From: Wenyingzhuangia marina
GTDB lineage: Bacteria; Bacteroidota; Bacteroidia; Flavobacteriales; Flavobacteriaceae
Assembly: GCF_900130035.1 (NCBI RefSeq)
Contig: NZ_FQXQ01000001.1
Location: 558,001 to 622,000 of the forward strand
Reading direction: 5' to 3'
Length of the DNA stretch: 64,000 nt
The translations under genes were made by a program, and so were the position numbers. Under the pieces are notes generated by a model. That model searched no databases. It was not told the origin of the DNA and worked only from the letters and a program-made list of their open reading frames with translations. This document shows, one piece after another, positions 55,221 to 63,041 of this stretch (the stretch's first letter is position 1; each line of letters begins with the position of its first letter).

Positions 55221-56408
55221 ATGAAAACAATCAATGATTTTAATTTTAAGGATAAAAAAGCCTTAATAAGAGTAGATTTTAATGTTCCTTTAGACGCTGA
55301 GTTTAATGTAACAGACACAACAAGATTAAAGGCTGCTAAGCCAACAATCATCAAAATTTTAGAAGATGGTGGTGCTGCTGTATTAATGTCTCACTTAGGT
55401 CGTCCAAAAGGAGTAGAAGACCAATTTTCTTTAAGACATATAGTAAAAACTGCTTCAGAAATTATTGGAGTTGAAGTTAAATTTGTTGCTGCTACTGTGG
55501 GTGCAGAAGCTGAAGCTGCTGTGGCTGCTTTACAACCAGGAGAAGTTTTATTATTAGAAAACTTACGTTTCTTTGCCGAAGAAACTAAAGGAGATTTAGC
55601 TTTTTCTGAGCAATTATCTAAATTAGGAGATGTATATGTAAACGATGCATTTGGAACTGCACACCGTGCTCACGCTTCAACTACAATTGTTGCACAATTT
55701 TTTAAAGATAAATTAGCTGGTTTGGTCATTGAAGCTGAATTGGTAAACGCTGATAAAGTTTTAAAAGGAGGAGTAAAGCCTGTTACTGCAATTATGGGTG
55801 GAGCTAAAGTATCTGATAAAATTTTAATTATAGAAAAATTATTAGATGTAGCTGATAACATTATTATTGGTGGAGGAATGTCTTACACTTTTGCAAAAGC
55901 AGAAGGAGGAAACATAGGTAAATCTCTTTGTCAAAATGATTTATTAGATTACGTTTTAGAATTAGAAGAAAAAGCAAAAGCAAAAGGAGTTAAATTAATA
56001 TTCCCTATTGATAATTTATTGGGAGATGATTTTTCTAACAATGCAAACACTCAAGTAGTATTAAGAGGTCAAATTCCTGATGAATGGGAAGGATTTGATA
56101 TTGGACCTCAAACAATTGAATTATTCTCTAAGATTATTAAAGAATCTAAAACGGTAATTTGGAATGGACCAATGGGAGTTTCAGAAATTCCTTTATACGC
56201 AACAGGTACTATAGAAGTAGCAAAAGCGGTAAAAGAAGCAACAGAAGGTGGAGCATTCTCTTTAATTGGAGGTGGAGATTCTGCTGCAGCCATTAACAAT
56301 TTAGGGTTTGGAGATGATGTATCTTACGTTTCTACAGGAGGTGGAGCATTATTAGAATACATGGAAGGTAAAACTTTACCAGGTATTGCTGCATTACAAG
56401 AAGCTTAA
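55221..56408 (+). CDS. pgk: Phosphoglycerate kinase
   Basis: 395 aa, full length. Transfers phosphate between 1,3-bisphosphoglycerate and ADP in glycolysis. RVDFNVPLD near the N-terminus, MSHLGRPKG, LLENLRFFAEE, DAFGTAHRAHAST, PVTAIMGGAKVSDKI, and the C-terminal nucleotide loop GGAFSLIGGGDSAAAI with VSTGGGALLEYMEG. Codon use is more G-rich and regular than that of its neighbours, as expected for a highly expressed gene. Confidence 0.98.
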   Translation: MKTINDFNFKDKKALIRVDFNVPLDAEFNVTDTTRLKAAKPTIIKILEDGGAAVLMSHLGRPKGVEDQFSLRHIVKTASEIIGVEVKFVAATVGAEAEAAVAALQPGEVLLLENLRFFAEETKGDLAFSEQLSKLGDVYVNDAFGTAHRAHASTTIVAQFFKDKLAGLVIEAELVNADKVLKGGVKPVTAIMGGAKVSDKILIIEKLLDVADNIIIGGGMSYTFAKAEGGNIGKSLCQNDLLDYVLELEEKAKAKGVKLIFPIDNLLGDDFSNNANTQVVLRGQIPDEWEGFDIGPQTIELFSKIIKESKTVIWNGPMGVSEIPLYATGTIEVAKAVKEATEGGAFSLIGGGDSAAAINNLGFGDDVSYVSTGGGALLEYMEGKTLPGIAALQEA

Positions 56409-56435
56409 AAAAGAAGTAAACACTTGTTTATAAAA

Positions 56436-56470
56436 CCAAAGCGTCTCAAATTTTTGAGACGCTTTTTTTT
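56436..56470 (+). terminator. Terminator after pgk
   Basis: An AAAGCGTCTCAAA/TTGAGACGCTTT stem (56438-56465) and a T-run, 28 bp past the pgk stop. Confidence 0.88.
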
Positions 56471-56501
56471 ATGTAATTTAATAGCCCAAATAAAAATCAA
56501 T

Positions 56502-57542
56502 ATGAAGTATACTAACATCCCCAAAACAGATATTAAAGTTTCTAAAATATGTTTAGGAACCATGACTTTTGGAGAACAAAACACCGAGGCAGAAGCTCAT
56601 GAACAATTAAATTACGCGGTTTCTAAAGGAATAAATTTTATTGATACCGCAGAAATGTATTCGGTTCCTGGTAGAAAAGAAACCCAAGGAAGCACAGAAA
56701 GATTTATAGGTTCTTGGTTAAAAGATCAAAAAAGAGAAGATTTGGTCGTAGCTACTAAAGTAACAGGTCCCAACCCTGGATTGTCATATATAAGAGAACC
56801 TCAGCAGTTTTCTAAAGAAATGATTCACAGTGCCATTGAACAAAACCTTAAGCGTTTACAAACGGATTATGTAGATGTTTATCAATTGCATTGGCCAGAT
56901 AGAAATACCAATTTCTTTGGAAAATTAAATTATAAACATAAATCTGAAAATGAGTGGTTTGATAACATCAATATTGCTGTTTCTGCTTTAGATGATTTGG
57001 TAAAACAAGGAAAAATTCGTCATTACGGATTGTCTAACGAAACGCCTTGGGGAGTGATGAGACATTTACAAGAATCAGATCAACATAATTTAACCAGATG
57101 TAAAACCATTCAAAATCCATATTCTTTGTTAAATAGAACTTATGAAATAGGTTTGGCTGAGGTTGGAATGAGAGAAGAAGTAGGTTTATTGGCTTATTCT
57201 CCATTAGCATTTGGAGTTTTATCAGGAAAGTATTTGGAAGGTGGAAATGCTACAGAAAATGATCGAGTGAATAAATTTCCACAATTTTCTAGATATAACA
57301 GTAAAGAGTCAGCTTTCTTAACGCAACAATATGCAGATTTAGCTAAAGAGTTAGGAATTAGTTTAGTTCATTTGGCTTTGGCATTTATCAATCATCAACC
57401 TTGGGTAACGGCCAATATTATTGGTGCTACCAAAATGGAGCAGTTAAAAGAAAATATCAGTTCTATTGATGTTGAATTATCAGAAGAGGTATTGACTAAA
57501 ATTGATGAAATTCAAAAATTACAGCCAAATCCGGCACCTTAA
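56502..57542 (+). CDS. tas: Tas-like aldo/keto reductase
   Basis: 346 aa from the ATG at 56502 (MKYTNIPKTDIKVSKICLGT). The longer open frame would run through the pgk terminator. Close to E. coli Tas: CLGTMTFGEQNTEAEAHEQL, FIDTAEMYSVPGRKETQGSTE (catalytic Asp/Tyr), the Lys of VVATKVTGP, the His of VYQLHWPDRNTNFFGKL, TIQNPYSLLNRTYEIGLAEV and a C-terminal PAP. NADPH-dependent reductase of unknown natural substrate. The last 273 bp are duplicated, with decay, at 60961-61232, on the far side of a 3.4-kb accessory island. Confidence 0.93.
   Translation: MKYTNIPKTDIKVSKICLGTMTFGEQNTEAEAHEQLNYAVSKGINFIDTAEMYSVPGRKETQGSTERFIGSWLKDQKREDLVVATKVTGPNPGLSYIREPQQFSKEMIHSAIEQNLKRLQTDYVDVYQLHWPDRNTNFFGKLNYKHKSENEWFDNINIAVSALDDLVKQGKIRHYGLSNETPWGVMRHLQESDQHNLTRCKTIQNPYSLLNRTYEIGLAEVGMREEVGLLAYSPLAFGVLSGKYLEGGNATENDRVNKFPQFSRYNSKESAFLTQQYADLAKELGISLVHLALAFINHQPWVTANIIGATKMEQLKENISSIDVELSEEVLTKIDEIQKLQPNPAP
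57270..57542 (+). repeat. Direct repeat L: tas 3' end
   Basis: The final 273 bp of tas, of which 60961-61232 is a diverged second copy in the same orientation. The two bracket the lipoprotein island. Confidence 0.85.
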
Positions 57543-57550
57543 TTTTAAAT

Positions 57551-57586
57551 AAAAAACAGCTGATTTTACTCAGCTGTTTTTTATTT
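57551..57586. terminator. Terminator between tas and the lipoprotein array (inverted-loop form)
   Basis: Stem AACAGCTGA/TCAGCTGTT with loop TTTTAC on the plus strand and T/A runs on both sides. Serves tas and, in the other direction, lipoprotein copy 1. The related hairpins at 58127 and 58703 carry the loop in reverse-complement orientation (GTAAAA). Confidence 0.88.
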
Positions 57587-57591
57587 AATTT

Positions 57592-58110
57592 CTACGGAAT
57601 ATCACTGATAGTACCAGTTACTTTTAACTCATCATCAATGTATAAAATTACTTTACCAAGGAGATTTTTTATCACTTTATGTTTGACTAAATCAATGGAG
57701 ATAAGTTTATCTATTGTTCCACCACTTTCAATTAAATAATTATCACCATTTGCTAAGACTGCTTTAAAATAAGCTTTGTCAGATATAGTTTTAATTTTAT
57801 CAAAATCTGGATTCCATCTGTTTTTTAAATTAATTAATTGAGCAGTTTGACCATCATCATTAGAATTTATGATTTCAGATTTTAATTTAATGGTAGGTAA
57901 ATTAAAGGTATCAACCGCTACAAATATATCTTCTTGGTTGATACCACCAATGATAATTTTAAGGTCTTCTATTTCTTTATCATAATTATTATAAATTTCA
58001 AACCCAATGCCAATTTTAGTGCCATCTTCGTCACCAAAATCCCAACCCCCACAAGCTGTAAGTAAGCTTAGTGAGATAAATACTATTAGGTAATTATATT
58101 GTTTAATCAT
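57592..58110 (-). CDS. Small lipoprotein, array copy 1 (distal)
   Basis: 172 aa. Lipoprotein signal MIKQYNYLIVFISLSLLTAC (Cys20), followed at once by GGWDFGDEDG. The rest is soluble and beta/alpha-like, with conserved blocks IIGGINQEDIFVAVDTFNLP, NRWNPDFDKIKTISDKAYF and the C-terminal TGTISDIP shared by all three copies. This is the most diverged copy, differing mainly at about 45-52, 88-98 and 125-140. It recurs at an exact 576-bp period with copies 2 and 3. No known family is recognised. Immunity protein or partner of the upstream 506-aa lipoprotein is inferred from the arrangement. Confidence 0.82.
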   Translation of the reverse strand: MIKQYNYLIVFISLSLLTACGGWDFGDEDGTKIGIGFEIYNNYDKEIEDLKIIIGGINQEDIFVAVDTFNLPTIKLKSEIINSNDDGQTAQLINLKNRWNPDFDKIKTISDKAYFKAVLANGDNYLIESGGTIDKLISIDLVKHKVIKNLLGKVILYIDDELKVTGTISDIP

Positions 58111-58126
58111 AATTTGAAACAGTTAT

Positions 58127-58158
58127 AAAAACAGCTGAGTAAAATCAGCTGTTTTTTT
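58127..58158. terminator. Terminator between array copies 1 and 2
   Basis: AACAGCTGA/TCAGCTGTT stem with loop GTAAAA and a T7 run on the plus strand and A-run flanks. On the minus strand it follows copy 2. Confidence 0.85.
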
Positions 58159-58167
58159 ATTTAATTT

Positions 58168-58686
58168 CTACGGAATATCACTGATAGTCCCCGTAAATTT
58201 TAAGTCTTTATCAATATATAATACTACTCTACCAAGGAGGTTTTTTACCACTTTATGTTTGACTAAATTGATTGATGAAAGTTCCTCTAGTGCAGAATCT
58301 TCTATCAAATGATTATCACCATTTGCTAAGACTGCTTTAAAATAAGCTTTGTCCGAAATAGTTTTAATTTTATCAAAATCTGGATTCCATCTGTTCTCAA
58401 TGATGTTAATGTATTGTCGATCAACGCCGATATCATTAGAATTAGCAATTTCAGATTTTAACTTTATGGTAGGTAAATTAAAAGTATCAACCGCTATAAA
58501 TATATCTTCTTGGTTAATACCTCCAATCACTATTTTAGTACCTTCTATATCAGCAGGGTAATTGTTAGAGACATCAAAAGAAATCCCAATTCTATCGGCA
58601 TCTTCGTCACCAAAATCCCAACCCCCACAAGCTGTAAGTAAGCTTAGTGTGATAAATACTATTAGGTAATTATATTGTTTAATCAT
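58168..58686 (-). CDS. Small lipoprotein, array copy 2 (middle)
   Basis: 172 aa, lipobox LTAC (Cys20), GGWDFGDEDADRIGISFDV. The middle (about 55-115) is nearly identical to copy 3, including NSNDIGVDRQYINIIENRW, while the region around 118-140 differs from both others. Same length and spacing as its neighbours. Because a terminator separates it from copy 3, it needs read-through or its own promoter in the short spacer. Function unknown. Confidence 0.82.
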   Translation of the reverse strand: MIKQYNYLIVFITLSLLTACGGWDFGDEDADRIGISFDVSNNYPADIEGTKIVIGGINQEDIFIAVDTFNLPTIKLKSEIANSNDIGVDRQYINIIENRWNPDFDKIKTISDKAYFKAVLANGDNHLIEDSALEELSSINLVKHKVVKNLLGRVVLYIDKDLKFTGTISDIP

Positions 58687-58702
58687 AATTTGAAACAGTT
58701 AT

Positions 58703-58734
58703 AAAAACAGCTGAGTAAAATCAGCTGTTTTTTT
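58703..58734. terminator. Terminator between array copies 2 and 3
   Basis: The same hairpin and loop orientation (GTAAAA on plus) as at 58127-58158. On the minus strand it follows copy 3. Confidence 0.85.
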
Positions 58735-58743
58735 ATTTAATTT

Positions 58744-59262
58744 CTACGGAATATCACTGATAGTCCCCGTAAATTTTAAGTCTTTATCAATATAAAGTTT
58801 TACTTTACCAAGACTGTTTTTTATAACTGCATGTTTCACTAAATCTATGGATATAGGATGCTTTAAAGCATAACTTTCAATTAAATAATTATCACCATTT
58901 GCTAAGACTGCTTTAAAATATGCTTTGTCAGATATGGTTTTAATTTTATCAAAATCTGGATTCCATCTGTTCTCAATGATGTTAATGTATTGTCGATCAA
59001 CACCGATATCATTAGAATTAGCAATTTCAGATTTTAACTTTATGATAGGTAAATTAAAAGTATCAACCGCTATAAATATATCTTCTTGGTTAATACCTCC
59101 AATCACTATTTTAGCACCTTCTATCTCGGTAGGATAATTATTAGAAATTTCAAAACCAATTCCAATTTTAGTGCCATCCTCGTCACCAAAATCCCAACCC
59201 CCACAAGCTGTTAGTAAGCATAGTGTGATGAATACTATTAGGTAATTATATTGTTTAATCAT
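58744..59262 (-). CDS. Small lipoprotein, array copy 3 (proximal, coupled to the 506-aa lipoprotein)
   Basis: 172 aa from the ATG at 59262-59260, which overlaps the TGA of the upstream 506-aa gene as ATGA, a translational-coupling junction. Starting at the Met four codons further upstream (59274) would break the exact length match with copies 1 and 2. Lipobox LTAC, GGWDFGDEDG, and the shared core blocks. It differs from copy 2 mostly at about 40-52 and 118-140. Coupling makes it the best candidate for the direct partner of the leading lipoprotein. Confidence 0.85.
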   Translation of the reverse strand: MIKQYNYLIVFITLCLLTACGGWDFGDEDGTKIGIGFEISNNYPTEIEGAKIVIGGINQEDIFIAVDTFNLPIIKLKSEIANSNDIGVDRQYINIIENRWNPDFDKIKTISDKAYFKAVLANGDNYLIESYALKHPISIDLVKHAVIKNSLGKVKLYIDKDLKFTGTISDIP

Positions 59263-60779
59263 AATTGGTAGCATTTTAGAACCATCCTGTTAACACATGG
59301 AGCGTAGGTTGTTTGTGGTATAGTAATTGTTCCACCGCCACTGCCAAGCCAAGGAAGTGTTATTGTTGTATATGTTGTTGTAGAATATGGTAAATCTGCT
59401 GAGGTACAAGCAGAATAATCATATTCACTTGTTATTAAATATTCAGAGCTAGGAGCTATCGGTCCAATAAAATAAACAACTTTAGAGTTATCTATATTTT
59501 CTATTTTAGATTTTATGTAAGGTTCATCTTTATTATTAGCCTCGCTCACTAAGTATCTTTCAGGAAAAAACACTTCATCATATTCTTTAACAATAAAACA
59601 ACTCTGGTTTTCTACACGGTTTTTAGCATCGGCAGCATAAGTGCTTGTTGGTGCTTCTGAAACACCATAAGGTATTCCCAACCAATTTCTTTTTATGCTT
59701 GTATGGTCCCAATAGATACCTCTTCCAATAGTATTGTTGTGTAAGTCCATTGCTTCTGAATCCAAGTCATTGTCCCCACATTCTTCATACGCATCGGCTA
59801 CTCTTTTTGCAAAATCAGTTCTAGTACTTCTTGCAGTACTCATGGTAATATAATATTTAGCTAATAAAACATTCCACATTAAGTGCCTAAAGGCATCTCT
59901 TCGGTCGTTTGCTCCAGGTAAATTTGAATATTCTTGAGCAGCAAGGTCTCTAGCATCTTCACCAGCATCCCTAACACTAAGTGTATTTGCTAGGGTTCCT
60001 GATAGATCTAAAACACATGCCATGTGTGAAGGGCTTCCAGATTCATAACCAAGATTAGTTGTTTTTTGTGTTTTACTAGCTATTTTGGTTGTTAGTTCTT
60101 GTTTTTTTTCCTCAGCTGTTAACAAAATTTCATAGTTCATGTTTTTTTTGTAGTATTCATCAATCAGATCTATGTTTGTTTCTATTTGTTCATCAGACAG
60201 TCCTTCAAAATCGTCTCTAATCATTTCCCATTTTTTCTTTTCTTGTTTAATATGGAATGCTTCAACATTTTTTTCGTGTTCTACAAGTCTTAAAGAATCT
60301 TTTGAAAGGTCAATAAGATTGTTTGCTAATATATATTCTCTTATTTCTATAGACACAGTATCAAGAAATTTTTGTTCCTCACTTTTAATAAACATGGGTT
60401 CTCTTTCAAAGTTATAAGGAAATATATCGGTAACAAGTTTAGTAGCTTCTATAATTAAATCAGTATCAGGTAATTCTAATAAGTCTGTATTACCGCTAGT
60501 TTTAGAAAGTTGAAAATGTGGATTTTTAATTTTACTGTACATTTGTTTTAAACCAGTATCTGTCAATTCAATTTCTAAATCTTCAACAGGAGTTCTAAAC
60601 CTATGTTTTACAGTTAAACCATTAAAATCAATAATTTTAGATGTTTCAGTTTCAATCTTAGCTTCTTTAGTATTTGAATCTAAATTGTTTTCAACATCTT
60701 GACAAGAAGTTAAAAACAAAAACAAACCAGATGCAATTGTTAAAAATTTAACAGGGGGGGTGTAAATGTTTTTTTTCAT
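59259..60779 (-). CDS. 506-aa lipoprotein with DUF6973-like C-terminal domain (putative effector)
   Basis: Lipoprotein signal with lipobox LTSC (Cys26) and a mostly helical, charged region (about 40-245), then a domain (about 250-365) with NDRRDAFRHLMWNVLLAKYY (Asp295, His299), ADAYEECG, and MDLHNNTIGR (His347), the pattern I associate with DUF6973, a family seen in exported and toxin-like proteins. A Ser/Thr-rich tail with several Cys ends CVNRMVLKCYQL. A C7 tract covers codons 7-9. Leads three small lipoprotein genes and is coupled to the first by ATGA. Effector or hydrolase activity is inference. A cell-surface adhesin is an alternative. Confidence 0.75.
   Translation of the reverse strand: MKKNIYTPPVKFLTIASGLFLFLTSCQDVENNLDSNTKEAKIETETSKIIDFNGLTVKHRFRTPVEDLEIELTDTGLKQMYSKIKNPHFQLSKTSGNTDLLELPDTDLIIEATKLVTDIFPYNFEREPMFIKSEEQKFLDTVSIEIREYILANNLIDLSKDSLRLVEHEKNVEAFHIKQEKKKWEMIRDDFEGLSDEQIETNIDLIDEYYKKNMNYEILLTAEEKKQELTTKIASKTQKTTNLGYESGSPSHMACVLDLSGTLANTLSVRDAGEDARDLAAQEYSNLPGANDRRDAFRHLMWNVLLAKYYITMSTARSTRTDFAKRVADAYEECGDNDLDSEAMDLHNNTIGRGIYWDHTSIKRNWLGIPYGVSEAPTSTYAADAKNRVENQSCFIVKEYDEVFFPERYLVSEANNKDEPYIKSKIENIDNSKVVYFIGPIAPSSEYLITSEYDYSACTSADLPYSTTTYTTITLPWLGSGGGTITIPQTTYAPCVNRMVLKCYQL
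60754..60760 (-). repeat. C7 homopolymer tract in codons 7-9
   Basis: Seven consecutive C (G on the plus strand) between AACA and TGTAAATG, inside the signal-peptide coding region of the 506-aa lipoprotein. It is the longest G/C run I found in this AT-rich window. Confidence 0.85.
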
Positions 60780-60960
60780 AGTATATTTTTTTAAAGAGCC
60801 TACTCCTTGTTTTAAGTCTTTTTTCAGCTTGTTCAGACCTAAGGTTTGAAATATAAAAAAATAATAAGATAGACTATAATTTTACAGTTTATATTATTGA
60901 CTGTTTTATTGAGTGTATATAAAAAATACTCTATTGAATATAATCTAATTATAGTAGTTA
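60780..60960. other. Upstream region of the lipoprotein operon
   Basis: 181 bp, AT-rich, no ORF. TATATTTC on the minus strand near 60850 is one mismatch from the -7 consensus. The right end is the junction with the tas remnant at about 60955-60961. Confidence 0.45.
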
Positions 60961-61232
60961 AATAAATTCCCACAATTTTCTAGGAACAATAGTGAGCAGT
61001 TAGTTTTTTAACGCAACAATATGCGAATTTGGCTAAAGAATTAGGATTGAGTTTAACACATTTAGCTCTAGCTTTTGTCAATCATCAACCTTGGGTAACG
61101 GCCAATATTATTGGGATTACTAACATGGAGCAGTTAAAAGAAAATATGAGTTCTATTGATGTTGAATTGCCAGAAGAAGTTTTAAAAAAAATTGATGAAA
61201 TTCAGAAATTACAGCCTAATCCAGCTCCGTAA
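60961..61232 (+). pseudogene. Truncated, frameshifted copy of the tas 3' end
   Basis: Aligns with 57270-57541 from AATAAATT[T/C]CC to the stop. It is 272 bp versus 273 bp: one base is missing, which puts a TAA in frame after about 16 codons. The remaining open part encodes LSLTHLALAFVNHQPW ... QKLQPNPAP, with substitutions such as NIIGITNM for NIIGATKM. There is no start, promoter or N-terminal half, so it is a remnant. It marks the right edge of the island and probably the original tas end next to trpS. Confidence 0.9.
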
Positions 61233-61248
61233 TTAGGAAATATAAAAC

Positions 61249-61283
61249 ATAAAAAAAAGCACCTTATTAGGGTGCTTTTTTTA
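61249..61283. terminator. Terminator after trpS
   Basis: An AAAAAAGCACC/GGTGCTTTTTT stem around TTATTA, between the tas remnant and the trpS stop. Works for trpS on the minus strand and may be the ancestral tas terminator on the plus strand. Confidence 0.87.
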
Positions 61284-61284
61284 T

Positions 61285-62253
61285 TTAGTAACCAATTTTG
61301 GTTCTTACTCTTTGTAAAACTTCATTTGCAATGGCTCCAGCTTTTTTAGCTCCGATAGCTAAAGCTTTGTCAACTTCTTCTAAGTTTTCCATATAGTAGT
61401 TGTATTTGGCACGTTGCTCAGCAAATCTATCAACTAATAATTCGTAAAAAGCCTGTTTTGCGTGTCCGTATCCATAATTACCACCTTCATAATTGGCTCT
61501 CATTTGTGCAATTTGCTCTTCTGAAGCTAATAATTGGTACAAGGCAAATAAATTACAAGTATCAGGGTTTTTAGGTTCTTCTAAAGGAGTACTATCCGTT
61601 TCAATTTTCATGACTTGCTTACGTAGTTTTTTATCGTCTTGAAAAATATCAATAATATTTCCTTGAGATTTACTCATTTTACCTCCGTTGGTTCCTGGAA
61701 CATACATACTGCTTTCTTGAATTTTAGCATCAGGCAATACAAAAGTTTCTCCCATTTGGTGGTTGAATCTACTAGCCACATCTCTAGTAATTTCTAAATG
61801 TTGTAATTGATCTTTTCCAACAGGGACAATTTCAGCATCGTATAATAAAATATCAGCAGCCATTAACATTGGGTAATCAAACAAACCAGCATTTACATCT
61901 TCTAATCTATCAGCTTTGTCTTTAAAAGAGTGTGCTAAGGTTAATCTTTGATATGGAAAATAACAATTTAAATACCAAGTTAACTCAGTAGTTTGAGGTA
62001 CATCACTTTGTCTGTAAAACACAGTTTTGTTAATGTCTAACCCAAATGCTAACCATGCAGCTGCTACGCTGTATGTATTTTGTTTTAATGTTTTGCTATC
62101 TTTAATTTGAGTTAAAGAGTGTAAGTTAGCGATAAACAAAAAAGATTCATTTTCTGGATTGTTTGCTATTTCTATAGCTGGAATAATTGCTCCTAATAAA
62201 TTCCCTAAATGAGGAGTTCCCGTACTCTGTACACCTGTTAAAATTCTTGCCAT
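61285..62253 (-). CDS. trpS: Tryptophanyl-tRNA synthetase
   Basis: 322 aa from MARILTGVQSTGTPHLGN (ATG 62253-62251). The 12 residues ahead of it in the open frame are not conserved in type, and the -7 box lies within 33 bp upstream. HIGH-equivalent PHLGN, DILLYDAEIVPVGKDQLQHLEITRDVA, and KMSKS motif GGKMSKSQGN. Full-length bacterial TrpRS. Confidence 0.95.
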   Translation of the reverse strand: MARILTGVQSTGTPHLGNLLGAIIPAIEIANNPENESFLFIANLHSLTQIKDSKTLKQNTYSVAAAWLAFGLDINKTVFYRQSDVPQTTELTWYLNCYFPYQRLTLAHSFKDKADRLEDVNAGLFDYPMLMAADILLYDAEIVPVGKDQLQHLEITRDVASRFNHQMGETFVLPDAKIQESSMYVPGTNGGKMSKSQGNIIDIFQDDKKLRKQVMKIETDSTPLEEPKNPDTCNLFALYQLLASEEQIAQMRANYEGGNYGYGHAKQAFYELLVDRFAEQRAKYNYYMENLEEVDKALAIGAKKAGAIANEVLQRVRTKIGY

Positions 62254-62278
62254 TTCCTCTAAAAAATAATGTTTTGCA

Positions 62279-62286
62279 CAAAAGTA
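62279..62286 (-). promoter_or_regulatory. trpS: -7 box for trpS
   Basis: TACTTTTG on the minus strand matches TANNTTTG, 25 bp before the chosen ATG, and supports that start. Confidence 0.48.
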
Positions 62287-62396
62287 CACTTTCGTAAAAA
62301 ACTATATAAGAAAGCTTGTAATTTATTTACAAAATAGTTGACTTAACAATTGTTAATGATTGTGCTTTTTTGTAAATTATAAAGAAACTTATAGTA

Positions 62397-63041
62397 ATGG
62401 AATTTAAGGTAACATATTATGAACCTGTAGAGGAAAAATGGAATGTGTGGACACATGCAATCGGTTTTTTTCTCAGTGTTTTGGTGTTTCCTTTACTGAT
62501 GTATAAAGCAATTGTTTCGGGGAGTTTTAATGCTGTTTTAAGTTATGCGATTTACGGAATTAGTATGATGGTTTTGTATGCCTCATCAACTTTATATCAT
62601 AGTGCTATCAATCAAAAAGTAAGATATTATCTTAATATTTTAGACCATTCTGCGGTGTATGTTTTAATTGCAGGATCTTATGCTCCCATTTGTTTGGTGG
62701 TATTAGAGGGAAAAGTAGGTTGGTTGGTGTTTATTATTTCTTGGATAGTGGCAATTTTAGGAATAGTATATAAGATTTATTTTATAGGTAGATATAAAGT
62801 AATTTCCGTTTTATCCTATGTTTTTATGGGATGGATTATTCTTTTTTTCTTAAAATCTTTAATTGAAAATTTACCACTTTGGGGACAAAGATGGTTGTTA
62901 TGGGGAGGGATTTTTTATTCTATAGGAGCATATTTTTATGCAGCTAATAAAATAAAGTACAATCATGCTATTTTTCACATACTAGTTTTGTTAGGTAGTC
63001 TATGTCATTTTATTACTATATATTATCACACTATAAAGTAA
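62397..63041 (+). CDS. trhA: Hemolysin III/TrhA (PAQR) family membrane protein
   Basis: 214 aa, seven hydrophobic segments. Zinc-site residues typical of the family are visible: WNVWTHAIGFF near the N-terminus, YASSTLYHSA and LDHSAVYVLIAGSYAP in the middle, and NHAIFHILVLLGSLCHF near the C-terminus. TrhA proteins influence membrane energetics and lipid state. The cytolysin name is historical. It is convergent with the CYTH gene, with no base between the stops. Confidence 0.92.
   Translation: MEFKVTYYEPVEEKWNVWTHAIGFFLSVLVFPLLMYKAIVSGSFNAVLSYAIYGISMMVLYASSTLYHSAINQKVRYYLNILDHSAVYVLIAGSYAPICLVVLEGKVGWLVFIISWIVAILGIVYKIYFIGRYKVISVLSYVFMGWIILFFLKSLIENLPLWGQRWLLWGGIFYSIGAYFYAANKIKYNHAIFHILVLLGSLCHFITIYYHTIK

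Larger units (their letters stand above)
57551..59262. repeat. Three tandem 576-bp units (lipoprotein gene plus terminator)
   Basis: The three start codons lie at 58110, 58686 and 59262, exactly 576 bp apart. Each gene is 519 bp with a 57-bp spacer containing a terminator. The spacers and gene ends (ACGGAATATCACTGATAG) are almost identical. Confidence 0.92.

Noticed and set aside
55670-56299. Minus-strand open frames inside pgk
   Set aside because: Shadows of a highly expressed gene with biased codon use.
57592-59262. Regularly spaced repeats that could suggest a CRISPR-like array
   Set aside because: Units are 576-bp protein-coding copies with signal peptides, not short repeats with unique spacers.
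61029-61232. 67-aa open frame as a small independent gene
   Set aside because: It is the still-open part of the frameshifted tas 3' remnant and begins at a TTG with no promoter.
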